A stretch of 64,000 nucleotides of DNA from positions 117,501 to 181,500 of the forward strand of contig NW_026111745.1 of NCBI RefSeq assembly GCF_024679095.1. Reading direction: 5' to 3'. The notes under the pieces are model-generated. The model made no database searches and had not been told where the DNA came from. It saw nothing but the letters and a program-made list of their open reading frames with translations. The DNA is from Eriocheir sinensis (lineage: Eukaryota > Arthropoda > Malacostraca > Decapoda > Varunidae). Shown one piece after another: positions 24,701 to 36,601 of the stretch (positions are counted from its first letter, which is position 1; each line of letters opens with the position of its first letter). A program made the translations under genes and the position numbers.

Positions 24701-26167
24701 GCTCGCGACGCCTGGGTCCGTTACTCCCGCCGTTTACCCGTCAGTGAATGCCTCGGCCAGCGCTCAAGAGGCAAAGCGAACCATTAAGGGCGAGCAACCT
24801 ACCCACGCCGATTACCCGCTCACCTCGGCCAACGCTCGCGGGTCCTGAATCCGTTACTCACGCCGTTTACCCGTCAGTGACTGCCTCGGCCAGCGCTCGA
24901 GAGACAAAGCGAACCATTAAGGGCGAGCGACCTATCCCCGCCGATTACCCGCTGGACTCGGCCAGTGCTCGCGAGACCTGAGTCCGTTACTCCCGCCGTT
25001 TACCCGTCAGTTACAGCCTCGGCCAGCACTCAAGAGGCAAAGCGAACCATTAAGGGCGAGCGACCTACCCCCGCCGATTACCCGTTGGCCTCGGCCAGCG
25101 CTTGCGAGGCCTGAGACCGTTACTCTCACCGTTTACCCGTCAGTTACTGCCTCCGCCAGCGCTCAAAAGGCAAAGCGAACCATTATTAAGGGAGAGCGAC
25201 CTACCTCCGCCGATTACCCGCTTGCCTCTTCCAGCACTCACGAGGCAAAACGAACCATTAAGCCGTTTACCCGTCACTCAAGCAGTCGGTGACTGACTCG
25301 GCCAGCGCTCAGGAGGCAAAGCGAACCATTAAGGGCGAGCGACCTATCCCCGCCAATTACCTACTGGTCTCGACCAGCGCTCGCGAGGCCTAAGTCCGAT
25401 ACTTCCGCTGTTTACCCGTCAGTTCCTGCCTCGGCCAGCGCTCGCGAGACCTGAGTCCGATACTTCCGCTGTTTACCCGTCAGTTACAGCCTCGGCCAGC
25501 GCTCAAGAGGCAAAGCGAACCATTAAGGGCGAGCGACCTACCCCCGCCGATTACCCGTTGGCCTCAGCCAGCGCTTGCGAGGCCTGAGACCGTTACTCTC
25601 ACCGTTTACCCGTCAGTTACTGCCTCCGCCAACGCTCAAAAGGCAAAGCGAACCATTATTAAGGGAGAGCGACCTACCTCCGCCAATTACCCGCTTCCCT
25701 CGTCCAGCACTCACGAGGCAAAACAAAAGATTATTAAGTGCGAGCGAGCTACCCCCGCTGATTATCCGCTTGCCTCGTCCAGCGCTCATGAGGAAAAACT
25801 AGCCATCAGGTGCTAGTGCGTAACCCCCCCCCCGTTTACCCGCCATACGATTCATGACTGAGGGCCTCCTCCAGCGCTCAAGTCGCAAAGTTTACCCGCC
25901 ACACACCAAATTGTATGTCGTTTAAAGGGCCAGTGTTTCCTTGACTTGTCCGTTACTCCAGCCGTTTAACCGTCACTCGAGCAGTCGGTGACTGCCTCGG
26001 TCAGCACTCAGGAGGCTAAGCGAACCATTAAGGGCTAGCGACCTACCCCCGCCGATTACCCGCTGGCCTCGGCCAGCGGTCGCGAGGCCTGAGTCCGTTA
26101 CTCCCGCCATTTACCCGTCAGTTACTGCCTCGGCAAGCGCTCAAGAGGCAAAGCGAACCATTATTAA
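15754..26167. repeat. GC-rich satellite array, about 133-bp monomer
   Basis: Tandem, diverged monomers of about 133 bp, each with phrases such as CCGTTTACCCGTCAGTGACTG, GCCTCGGCCAGCGCTCAAGA and CGAACCATTAAGGGCGAGCG. Each monomer has two related halves, as GCCTCGGCCAGCGCTC occurs twice per unit. Variant units carry poly-C tracts or a CACACCAAATTGTATGTCG block. The many open frames (Thr-Ala-Ser-Ala-Gln-Glu-Ala-Lys) appear in every copy and on both strands, and are by-products of the repeat. The array resumes after two insertions at 27496-27861 and 37759-38290. Confidence 0.95.
17205..21054. repeat. Tandem 1.93-kb higher-order satellite duplication
   Basis: About 17205-19132 is repeated at about 19133-21054 with an offset of 1,928 bp that drops to 1,922 bp after a poly-C length change near 18550/20470. 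The two copies differ at only a few sites, far less than neighbouring monomers differ from each other. Part of the unit recurs a third time with more changes at about 22980-23870. Confidence 0.9.
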
Positions 26168-27491
26168 CCCTGGAACACTGAACCTGTTTCCCTGTTACAC
26201 GGCCAATGAACGTGGGTAGTTTATACCCGATTTTGGAAAATTAAAGAAAAATAGTAAATATACAAATTTATTAATCCTATCCCGTACACACTAAATATAA
26301 TCCTCTTACTTAGTAATGAAACTATTAAATTAGAAAACTTACTTTAAGAAACTTAAATTAAAAAGCAAAAAGAAAGGAATGTAAAGAAGTGAAAAATTTT
26401 GAATGTTTTTGCCAAAAAAATAAGCAAAAAGAAACCCTCCCATAAAAATCGCTCAGATGCTCCCACACGCTTCCAAGGATGTCAGGCTCTCATCCCAGGG
26501 GGTCATCAATGCACAGGCGATGCGGGAACTGTAGGGAAGAGAGTAGGAAAAACACCCTTTTTTTAGTGCACCAGAAATGACAAATTGTGGAATATAATGT
26601 GCTTTTTGCTTATAAAACCCATTGAAACTGTGTATAAAAGGCTACTAAGATACAATAAAGGCTTAGCCTGATGATCGCCCACACCAAGCATCTCCACTGG
26701 TGCCTATCCCTTGCAACCTCCTGTCATTGATGTTGAAACTTCCCACTTTTTTGAAGTACTTATTGAAATGGCTTATTATATTTTTTTTTTTTTACATAAC
26801 ATAAACACTTTATCACACATCCGCACTCAAAATCTTAGTTTTATATTTATTACCTACCTCAGCCTTAGAGGCAATCACAGCAGTAGGGGAAGTAGTGGCT
26901 CGGGCAGACAGGTTGGCGGCAGCTGTGACACCTGAAACGTGTCTTCTTGTCTGCCTTGGAGTCACACTTCGTGCAACGGACCATAGGGTTCCTCATCTCG
27001 GCTGCCGATGCTCCAGCACCTGCAGCTGTGCCAGAGGGGAGGTTGAGGGAGCACACCTGTCTTATGGCCAGCTTCACCTGGCGATGCTGAGACGGGTTGT
27101 TCATCCGTTCCCGCGCTGAGGGCTTGATTAGTTGCAGGGCCAGTCCACGCATGAATTTTCTCCTGTGCAATTCCTTGCGTCCTATTGTTGGATTATTTGC
27201 CTTGTATATAATCCAGGAGTTAATGACACTTGCACTGACCATCCCAAAGAAAACACACAATGGCCACCTATTTGTTTTTCTATATACACTTATCACTGAA
27301 CGTGGGTAAACGGTACGTCTGTAGCGCAAAATCCAGGCAGAGGAGTGGAGCGACGCGACTTCCCCCTATAAACCCATAGGGTAGAATGAAGCTATACGGA
27401 GTCCCAGCGCGCTGGCTTGTGGGGAAGAGGGTGGAACACGAATGACGTCACCTACCCCGGGTAATCTATACCCACGTTCAGTGTTCCAGGG
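26168..27491 (-). mobile_element. piggyBac element, internally deleted, 1,324 bp
   Basis: Ends are CCCTGGAACACTGAAC at 26168-26183 and its exact reverse complement at 27476-27491, flanked by TTAA at 26164-26167 and 27492-27495. TTAA targets and CCC-starting ends are diagnostic of piggyBac. Subterminal GAACGTGGGTA motifs occur near both ends. Satellite sequence rejoins exactly across one TTAA, so the insertion site is clean. Only the C-terminal transposase part remains. Confidence 0.95.
26865..27329 (-). pseudogene. piggyBac transposase, C-terminal remnant
   Basis: 154 codons matching the end of piggyBac transposases: a hydrophobic stretch (CVFFGMVSASVINSWIIY), the RRKF...L segment, and a C-terminal cysteine-rich zinc domain (CTKC...CHSC...C...YCCDC) that normally binds the subterminal repeats. 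The N-terminal 400 or so residues with the catalytic Asp residues are missing, because the 5' flank joins straight to this part. Confidence 0.85.
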
Positions 27492-27495
27492 TTAA

Positions 27496-27861
27496 GTGCG
27501 AGCGAGCTACCCCCGCTAATTACCCGCTTCCATCGTTCAGCGCTCACAAGGCAAAACGAACCATTATTAAGTGCGAGCGAGCTACCCCCGCTGATTACAC
27601 GCTTGCCTCGTCCAGCGCTCACGAGGCAAAACGAGCCATCACGTGCTGGCCTCAAGTCGCAAAGTTTACCCGCCACACACCAAATTGTATGTCTTATGAA
27701 GGGTTAGTGTCTCCTTGACTTGTCCGTTACTCCAGCCGTTTAACCGTCACTCGAGCAGTCGGTGACTGCCTCGGTCAGCACTCAGGAGGCTAAGCGAATC
27801 ATTAAGGGCGAGTGATCTAGCCCCACCGAATACCCGCTGGCCTCGGCCTTCGCTCGCGAGG
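27496..27861. repeat. Satellite segment between piggyBac and the env-bearing element
   Basis: Same monomers as the main array. Ends in CGCTCGCGAGG, whose last four bases are the target duplication of the LTR element. Confidence 0.9.
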
Positions 27862-28237
27862 TGTAACGGGCTTGTCGGGGGGCGTTTAAAGGGTGTTGAT
27901 TAAGACTTCAGCTTCCTTAAGGCGAATTATATTCGTAGCCTTTATGTACAAGAAGCGACGGAGCGAGAGCGACTGTCGTTGTGTGTCAGTCGGACTCTCG
28001 TGAAGGAGTCGCGAGTTACAGGTTGGAAAATAATTGTTACAATTGGTCACGTATGTCAAGGTGACCTCCACGCACCATCGGAGTGCGAAGTATACAAAAC
28101 TGAGACGGTAAACACTGACGGACGACATTCCTATAAGGTGGCGTGATCTATCTGTCGTGGGTTTTTCCATTGACAATTGTATGCCTAATTCGTGGTGATA
28201 TTAAATAATAATAATACATTGATATCCTACTATAACA
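27862..28237 (-). repeat. 3' LTR of the env-bearing element
   Basis: 376 bp; on the minus strand it runs TGTTATAG...CGTTACA. It matches the 5' LTR except for one substitution near 27923 and one T fewer in a T run near 28165. Confidence 0.95.
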
Positions 28238-28526
28238 CTGCTCGGTCACCTACCAGTGATCGCGACCTCGCGATATATAAAAATCGAAATAGCAGTCTAG
28301 TTACCATGAACATACATAGTGGGAGTTTGTCAAGCAGACTGCCTATGACACAATTACATTAAAACACTGGCTATGTAAGAACAGATGTGGAGTTATAATA
28401 TAAATAGGGAGAGGGAAACCACAACGTGTGTGACATGAAACATAAGAAACCTCTCAAAAGATAAATATAAGGACACATGTATAAGAAACCATCAACTGGC
28501 ATAGTTACAGACAATGAAACGGTGAT

Positions 28527-30327
28527 CTAGCTCCTAAAAAAAAATACAGTAGTGAAACACAGTACAATGGTAAGTATAGGAGCAGCCAGGTTTCCGTCCC
28601 CTGACTTGTCTGAGAAAAGGAAAAACCACCTTGCCAGTGGCCTCCCTGCATCCAGTCGCCGTGTCTGCACAACCAAATAATCGTGCAGGACAGAGTTTCT
28701 CCTAATAAGGTAGCACATGACGACGAGACTGACGAACATCAGAAACATTGGTACAAAAAATCCAGGGTACAGGTAGGGGAGATGCAAATAATCAGGCAGC
28801 GTTTCCTCCAGGGTTTCCGCAAACTCTGTTTTGTTTGTGAAAGACAATGAATTAAGGGAATTAGTCACATACGAGATGCTGGAGAAGTGAATGTCATCGA
28901 GAGACCGTAGAGGAAACACTCGATGGGAAATATTGGCCGTGAAAACCAGACGGATCAGGGACGGGTACGTAGTTATGTTAGTGGAGCGGATATAGCATGC
29001 TTCCGCTATGGCATAGTGACCAGTAACCCGTTGATAAGTGGTACCCTCCGGGCAGATGACCGATACATAGAATGACTGAGGGAAATAAAAATAATGCAGA
29101 CCCTGAAAGTTCTTATGGAAAACAGGCGTTGGTGTTAGCTGCTTGTAAGGGCACAGGGAAAGAGCGTCAGACGCGTTCACGCGGGTGAGGGCGATCTCGC
29201 ACCCCCCCCCCCCCCCCCGAACTGGTAGGAAGGCAAAGAGAGACGCAGAACAATATAATCGCCCGAAGACCGTCTCCTTGCAATACTGCAAGAGTGAGTA
29301 GCTACCCGTTGAATACAGAGCGAAATCCTTCGCGATTAGAACAAGAGACGGGGACGTGTCCAGGGATAACACACTGTCCCTTGCTGAAAGAGGGAACGGG
29401 ACAATTTCGTGTGCCTCAAACACGTCCGCCGTCTGAAATGGAACATGAATGAATATGGCATCAGGGGTGAGGCTGGACTCAATCAAGGGGTAAAAATATT
29501 GACTCGTGTCCGGGGTGAATAAGGGTGTTAGGCTATAATTTTGATACCCGATCTGGACAGTCGTTCTCAAATCGTGTAGAGGGAACAAGGCAGGTGTGAC
29601 TCTACCGTGCGCTGCATCAACCACGTTGCTAATAACCTGCTGATTTGCCGTTGCGACGGAGCTAATGACTTTTTCCAATACATGCAAGGCCTGATCTAGG
29701 AGGAGAAACTGATTCACCTGGTCGATCTGTTTGACAACTAGTATGTTGATAACCTCTACCATCTTATTTGTCTGCTCTAGCAGTTCCTCAATGTTAGTAT
29801 GCAATTGCGCAAGTTTTCTACAATTGGCGTTGATCACCCTTTCGAGCAGCAAAGGAAAGTACATGAGCGTAGTGGTCCCGCAAATCGCGAACGTCCTCGT
29901 CGGTAGCCGTACCGAAAAGGAACTTTGAGGCGGACCCAACGATGTTGAGCAACCCCCTCTTTACCCGAGAGTGAACTGAGTGAAAACTATAATCCATGTT
30001 TACCTCATCAACTTTTCCCCGTAAGAACAGAATCCTATCCTCCAGTAGTTGAAAAAGAGTCAGAGAGTTGGTACTAGAAGGTGCCTTTGATTCCCTAGTC
30101 TTGGTAGCCCGTATGGCGTCTGCCATGCCGAGTAGTTTTTCTGAGACTATCCTGATTGTGTCCGTGGTGTTGGTCAAGGAAGTATATGGATATTTTACGA
30201 GGAGCACATCTTCTATGAGGAAGACCTCTCCTATGTGTGCCGTGAGGGCACCAGGCTTCAGGTGGATGGGTGTTGTTGCAAACAGGGAGCCGAGGGACAA
30301 CAAGATGGTCAGAAAACGCAACATCAT
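28527..30327 (-). pseudogene. env: env-like fusion glycoprotein, frame-shifted
   Basis: Two overlapping frames (29818-30327 and 28527-29939) together give an envelope-like protein of roughly 600 residues. The first frame starts with a hydrophobic signal-peptide-like segment and reaches a furin-type site RVKR followed by a Gly/Ala-rich fusion-peptide-like stretch, the layout of errantivirus env and baculovirus F proteins. The second continues with Leu-rich coiled-coil-like sequence, several Cys, NxT/NxS sites and a transmembrane segment about 80 residues from the end. A frame change near 29820-29880 separates them. A 17-base poly-C run at 29202-29218 lies in the coding region. Such proteins mediate membrane fusion; this copy is broken. 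Confidence 0.85.
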
Positions 30328-30354
30328 GATCTGAAAGTGGTGGGAATGAAGTAT

Positions 30355-33300
30355 TTAAACCCGTGGTCTCAAGTTATAGCTATGGGTGTAGGGATTATCT
30401 TGTTGAACATTTGACTCTGAGGGGGAAGTACCAATATCAAGGGCCAAAGGTGAGGGAATTACTTTCAGACGATCACTGTGAACTTCTAGACTGACCCCAC
30501 TATTCGATTCGAGAACCTCGAACCGATTTCCCCTGACATTCCGAACAACTCGTTAAGGACCCACAAATTTAGCCCCCAGTTTCGAACTCCTTTCCGCTTG
30601 CTTAATCATGACTGTGTCACCCTCTTTCAAATTCACCGGGACGGCCTGTTTGTGTTGTTTTGACATCATTTCAACCTTCGTAGCTTTTAACGTACACCTA
30701 ACTTCTGAGTGTATCTTGGAAAACATATGCATCTGCTGTTGTGCGTACCTATCAATGTTGTAGAGAGGTTGTTGTGGGGTTGTAAGGAAGTCGTACGGAA
30801 GACGTTTCTCCACCCCATATAAGATGTAGTAGGGAGACTTCCCCGTAGAGTCGTTTACCGACGTATTTATGGAAGCGGCTATATGCGATAGCCAATCCTC
30901 CCAGTTATCGTGGAGATCGTTCACGATAGGCCTGAGGACCTGTAAGATTTTACTATTAGCCCTCTCCGCCAACCCATTAGCAGCCGGGTGGTAAGCGGTG
31001 ATGAAGGATTGCGTGATGTTAAACTGAGCGCATATTTCGCTCAATACTGAGTTTCTAAACTCGGTGCCATTGTCACTCAAGAGAATTCGAGGAGACGAAT
31101 GTGGACACAACACGTGAGTCACGAGGGCATGGGCCACGCGTGTGGCTGTCTTGTCCTTGAGAGGCGCTAGAACTAGAAACCTAGAGAACTGGTCGACGCA
31201 CACCAATAAGTAGCGCGAGCCATGTTGGCTCTGGGGGAGCTGTAATAAGTCTATATTAACAACATCCCATGGCGCCTCTGGTACTGGGTATTGCAACATA
31301 GGTGCTGGCCCTTTGACGGACCCCTTGTGCTTACCACAAACGACGCAATGTGCGACATGTTTTACTACATCAACCCGTAATGTGGGCCAGTAGAATTTTC
31401 GTCTGGTGACAGATAGCGTCTTGTCTCTTCCTGGGTGACCCGCAATGGGTGTGTTATGGACCAGCTTAAGCGTCACGGGGACGTATTTGTCTGGGATGAC
31501 CAGTTGGCCTATAGGTACCGGTTTGGTTGGCCATGACCTACAAAGGAGGTTGTCCTCTGATAGGAAGAATTGTGAAAAGGGAACTGGCAATTCAGGAAGG
31601 TTTGATTCGTCTCCCGACTCGAGGGCGTAAATTAACCTCTTCCACACAGGGTGGTCACGCTGAGCAGTGTGTAGCTCAGGTGAAGTGAAGTTGTGGATGA
31701 CCTCTGGGGTGGTAATCGCGCCTATCGGAATATTCCGAGATAAGGCATCTGCGACCACATTTGTTTTCCCGGTGATGTATTTTATCTCCGGATTATATGC
31801 TTGGATCGTTAAGAACCATCTTGCCAGACGACCGTGTAGGTTTTTTCCCTTGAAAAGATCAGTTATGGCCGCGTGGTCCGTATACACCACAATTTTGTAC
31901 CCCAACACTATGTCACGAAAATGCTTCAGAGCCTACACAATGGCAAGAGCCTCTAGGTGGGTAACAGAATAGTTCTTTTCCGGAGCTGTACGTACTCGAC
32001 TGGCGAACGCTATCACATGCTTTTTGCCGGACTTATCTGTTTGCATCAGCGCGGCTCCTACTCCACTAGCCGAAGCGTCGGTACAAAGCTGAAAGGGGTC
32101 CTTGAAATCCGGAAAGACAAGGACCGGAGCCTGTGTAAGAGCTAACATTAAATCCTCAAAACTCGTTTGTTGAGCTGGGAGCCACTGAAATGGTACGTCT
32201 TTCTTTAAAAGATGGGTTAGGGGACTCGCGCGTGCTGCGAAGTCCTTAATGAAAGGCCTGTAATAACCTGCGACACCCAAGAAAGACCGTACCTTGTCCG
32301 CAGACGTTGGCTGAGGGAACTCGGCAATAGCCTTTATTTTGTCGTCCACTGTGTGGATGCCGAATTCGTCCACGACATGCCCCAAGAACTTGATCCGAGG
32401 CTTTAAAAATTCCCATTTGGTGATTTTGAGCTTTAATCCGACTTCTTGAAGTCTGTGTAGGACTGCTTTTAGTGTTTCCATGTGTGCATGCACGTCTTTA
32501 CTTGCTATGATGATGTCGTCTAAATACAAATAGACAGAGTTGCCCAGCAAGTCACCAAAAACACTGTTCATTATCCTTTGGAAGGTCAAGGGAGCTCCTT
32601 TGAGCCCGAACGGCATCCTCGTCCACTCATAGTGGCCATGAGGCGTGCTGAAAGCCGTTATTTCACGTGACTCGGGGGCCATGGGCAGTTGCCAGTAGCC
32701 ACTGACCAGATCAAGACTCGTAAAGACTTTATTTCCTCTACCGAGACACATCAGAAGATCTCGAAGAACGGGAAGCGGAAAATGATCATCGACGGTCGCG
32801 GTGTTCACACGCCGGAAATCAATCACAGGACGATAAGAGCCGTCTTTCTTCGGAACCAGGAACAAGGGTGAATTCCACGGGGAATTCGATTCTTTGATGA
32901 CACCTTGTTCTAACATTTCAGAGATAAGTTGTTGCACCACCTCCCTCTGACTCTGGGGGAGCTTGTACGCATTGATATATACAGGATTTGTATTGGGTTT
33001 TAACTTAATGTGGTGTTCAGCACACTGCGTAACTCCAAGCGGCTCGCCTGGTAGAGCAAGCGCCCCCCGATAATGTTCCAGAAGCTGGACTAAGGTTGGC
33101 TTAATTTCGGAATAGTGTGCAACTTTTAAGAATGCCTCTAAATTAGCTGTGTCTTGTTCGGGAGAAGCCTGACACGCCGAGGTTATGCCTGAGACTTGGG
33201 CTGAAGGGTATTCAGCTGGTTCCGGGGCGACATTTCTCCCATACACTAGACACTGGCATAATCGAACACCGTGTGTTAAGGATACAGGGGATCCAGACGT

Positions 33301-33818
33301 GTTTATTACCAATGCCTCTGCAAAACCTCCCTCCTTGACTGTTGCAAGAGTTACCTCCACCGTCACGCGGTGTACGTGAGGAACTCCGTCGATACACACA
33401 TCACTGCCCGCCGGAGGGGCGTTAGGCAAACGGATTTTAACAAGTTTTGCAGCACGATCCGGAACTATATGAGGACCTTCTACGACTGCCGTTACTGTCC
33501 GCCACAAGTCTGCAATGGTTTCGTGTGGTTTGACCGTAAGAGGTGACACTTGGGCGGTGGCAGTCCCTGAGTCTGTGGTGGGTTGGTCATTTTCCACCTC
33601 TGAGGGTGAGATTACAGTTGACAGAGGCGATGAATTGACCATCCCCTGTATGCGTCGGCCTTGATACACGATCGCGTTGTTTTCAGGGTTTATGGTTATG
33701 TGCAGGTCTTTCATGGCGTTTAATCCTAAGATCCCATCCACAGGTAAAGCAAACCTGCTAGAGACATAAAAGAAATCTCGAAAGGGACATACTTTTTCAT
33801 GTAAGCTGACTGTTAGTG
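30355..33818 (-). pseudogene. pol: pol (end of protease, RT, RNase H, integrase), two in-frame stops
   Basis: One reading frame throughout. It starts after the hAT-like insert with the rest of the protease/linker (GILGLNAMKD), then RT (WTRMPFGLKGAPLTFQR; YLYLDDIIIAS), RNase H (CTDASASGVGAAL; YTDHAAI), an integrase H2C2 finger (H...H...C..C, about 31330-31440), the catalytic core (NIDLLQL; LSDNGTEF; the NGLAERANSK Glu) and a C-terminal region ending at a TAA at 30355-30357. In-frame stops interrupt it at 31933-31935 (TAG) and 30553-30555 (TAA), each within an otherwise continuous conserved frame. No other frameshift is apparent. Confidence 0.9.
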
Positions 33819-33826
33819 GTACTCGG
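33819..33826. repeat. Target duplication of the hAT-like insert (left)
   Basis: GTACTCGG here against GTACTCGC at 34587-34594, 7 of 8 identical. The pol frame continues sensibly if one copy and the insert are ignored. Confidence 0.7.
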
Positions 33827-34209
33827 CGGTTTCCTGTTTTCGGGATTTTATGGCATCCCGGGATTCCGGGAAAAATCCAGACTTTTCCCGGGATCCCGGG
33901 ATTTCCCGTAGCAGATAATGTGCTCTATTATAATTCGTAAGTGAACCTCAGTTAGAGTATAAAAAAAAGACAGATATAACGAATAGGCGACTTATTTTTT
34001 GTTTTGTTTTGTTTTTACACTATTATTTATTTACTGGCTCAGCCACCGAAGTAGAATTATGGTTAGAACAAAGAAATTATTATGATAGCAATTAGCATGA
34101 AGCAGGCCACACCAACTCCTTTCACATTACAAAATTAACACACGTTACACAGTACACACCTTTACACAGGGATGGAACAGAATAGACTAAGCTCACTCAC
34201 TGCCAGAAG

Positions 34210-34264
34210 TGTACGAGAACAGTACGTGTCGGGCCGACAGTCCGACACGTACTGTTCTCGTACA
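34210..34264. repeat. Perfect 23-bp-arm hairpin
   Basis: Arms at 34210-34232 and 34242-34264 are exact reverse complements (TGTACGAGAACAGTACGTGT... and mirror) with a 9-nt loop. Located inside the hAT-like insert, about 50 bp before its (CT)n tract. Confidence 0.9.
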
Positions 34265-34307
34265 GCTGATTTAGCCCATCGCTGTCTCGCTCCCAAGTCC
34301 TAACCCA

Positions 34308-34430
<123 letters not shown>

Positions 34431-34586
34431 CATTTTCGTATTTTGTAGCCGACATAAGAGAGAAAAAAAAAAAAGTATCCCGGGATTTCCCGGGATTTCG
34501 TAAATTTCCCGGGAAGGAAAAAAAAGCCCATTTATGGCCGGGATCCCGGGATCCCGGGATCACGGGATCCCGGGAAGGAAACCCTA

Positions 34587-34854
34587 GTACTCGCCCAAGG
34601 ATTCCCAAAGTGGTGCCCGTCACGCCTACCACATTCAGGTCGTTCTCTTGGAGCGGCCAAATTTCCCCACTCGCCTGTCGTGTCAGAGACCTGTAAGCGG
34701 AGTCGGAGATGACGTTGACTGTGGCACCTGTGTCAACCGCTAGGGTGAGTGAAATTTTGCCCACCTTGCAAGGGAGGGCAATTATGCTTGTCCGTCCCAA
34801 GGCGGCAATGACGGAGTCAAGTTGCTCCCAATTAGTATTTTCCTTAAGGGACAC
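34587..34854 (-). pseudogene. Protease, N-terminal part, cut by the insert
   Basis: Aspartic protease with the active-site motif DTGATVNVIS (about 34720), in a frame different from the gag zinc-knuckle frame and so probably reached by ribosomal frameshifting as in related elements. It stops at the hAT-like insert at 34586 and its continuation is found below 33819. Confidence 0.8.
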
Positions 34855-34886
34855 TTGGATGTACGCCCCGGGGCTGTCACGAAGTC

Positions 34887-35420
34887 ATGTCTTTTTATTC
34901 TGAGAAGAGGAGTGTGGTTTACTGTCCGCTGAGGACTTGTACTTCTGTTCCTCCTTGGCCTTTTGTATTGCAGAACAACTGCCTGAATCATGAAAACAAT
35001 TCCCGTGGATATGGCAAAAGGCAGCCTTCCGCTGATGGTTTGGCCTAGGGTTCCTGTGTGATGAATGATGCGCGCCCCTGTAACCTCCTGACCTCCTATC
35101 TGAGCCCCGTCTTGAATGTGTTGATTCCCTACGTTTCGCGAAACAAGAATGTTCAGAATGTCCTGATTGCTTGCAAAAACTACAGGTGAGAGAGACCTTA
35201 CTTTGAGCCTGTAATACTGCGGCTGGTGCGAGGGGATGCTGGTGAGGGTGTCCTTGAACCTTGAGTGGGTTGTAAGTATGCAGACGAACCCGGGGGTGAA
35301 CGAATTCTGCGGCCTGTAATTGATAAATAATGAGTGCCTGAACATAAGATTACCTTAGTAAATTCACCGGTTGTGGTATCGTGTTCCAGTCCCTCTTCAC
35401 TTGAAGGACGAGCCAACTGT
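34887..35420 (-). CDS. gag: gag C-terminal part with zinc knuckle
   Basis: The minus strand around 35130-35190 codes for a retroviral-type knuckle (C-SF-C-KQSG-H-SEHS-C), followed by a basic Arg/Ser/Gly-rich region and a second Cys/His cluster, ending near 34887. Knuckles of this type bind the element RNA during packaging. Upstream, at about 35350-35420, a frame with LARPSSEEGLEHD looks gag-like but is in another frame, so either a frame change or a small intron (GTAATC at about 35352) lies between. I could not recover an intact capsid domain. Confidence 0.6.
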
Positions 35421-36570
35421 TGAAAGGTGTCGCCGAGTTTAGCGAGTGTCTTTGGTCATACTATGGTGTAAATCATTTACAAAATAGGAGCATATGTTGA
35501 TAGCTGTAAATATGAACCAATAAACGGAACGTGTATGAATGAATAGTTTGCGTTGAAACCCTAAAAAGGCAAGAAAGAATGGCTAGCAAGGTGCCTGTTT
35601 AGACGTAATAGAAGTTAAGGTTATAATGGAATGCCCTAATGATATGGGTATATATAGAAAGAATAACTATATAAACAAGTGGTATGTTAAGTGAGTATAC
35701 CATTGATGCTCACGTTTTCTCTCGAGCGGTGAAAAGAAAACGGAGGCAGGGCACACTGATGAAGATTAACTTTGATCAGGGAAATCACACTATACTCAAT
35801 AGACTCGCTAGCAAACAATAAGAAAGAATCAATATCGTATGCGAATGAACGTTACTCCCACAATTATGACTGATTAACAGCGTTAGGAACACAGAAATAA
35901 AAAAAATCGTGCCCCTGCACGGACAATAATGAAAATAAGCCGAGTCGGCATATTTGGACAAGAAGGGAATATCCACAAATACCAAGATTAGTCAGCTGAT
36001 GTAGTGGAGAGGGCGACGGCTTGTGATGCCCTGGGTTACGTGCAGTCGTTGCAGGCGCGTCAGGAAACCTCGGCCGCGGCCACAGCGGCGGTGAGAGGTG
36101 AGGGATGGGCTGACATCGGAGGACTCGCAATGGCGGTTGAAAAACTGCTGACCCAGCAATTTGAGCGGCCGCGGTTGCGGCAGCTGGGAGCCGGTACACT
36201 GCCGCCAGACGAATGATGGCCGCGTCGTCCTTGTTATAGTAAGAGATGGGCGGCGGTGGCAGATAAGACGACTTGGGTGTGTAACCTCTTGAGAAGACGC
36301 CTTGCAAGAAACGGTAGTGGGAACAGCTTGCAGTCACCGGGAGATGGCCGCGGGTACCCTTGCTGACTGTTTGCCGGAAGAGGTTTGGGCCGATGCTCCC
36401 GGCAGCGGCGGTGGTGCCGCCAGCTGTGGAGCGAGGGGCATGCGGGGTGTCCCAAGGTCAGCGGTGCGTGCCTCCTCGTTGCAGGTGTGAATACCTCTGC
36501 CGTATCGTGGAGCGGCTTGCAGGGTACGTAGCAGTGCTGGCTTGAAGCGGGGGAGCGGCTTGTAGATTGT
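35421..36570 (-). other. Presumed gag N-terminal/leader region, unrecognised
   Basis: Lies between the gag knuckle and the minisatellite. Open frames exist on both strands (for example 35864-36337 minus and 36004-36216 plus) but none shows a domain I recognise. 35440-35990 is AT-rich, 36000-36570 GC-rich. Confidence 0.4.
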
Positions 36571-36601
36571 GGCCCTCGCTATCGGCTGCGTAGGCCTGTG
36601 G

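Noticed and set aside
15780..26100. Dozens of open frames with repeated SASAQEAKR and SAGRGKRVISGG peptides on both strands
   Set aside because: They recur in every satellite monomer and in antisense, with no domain; they are translation of tandem repeats.
28238..28526. Additional gene between env and the 3' LTR
   Set aside because: Only short frames without features; treated as 3' untranslated region of the element.
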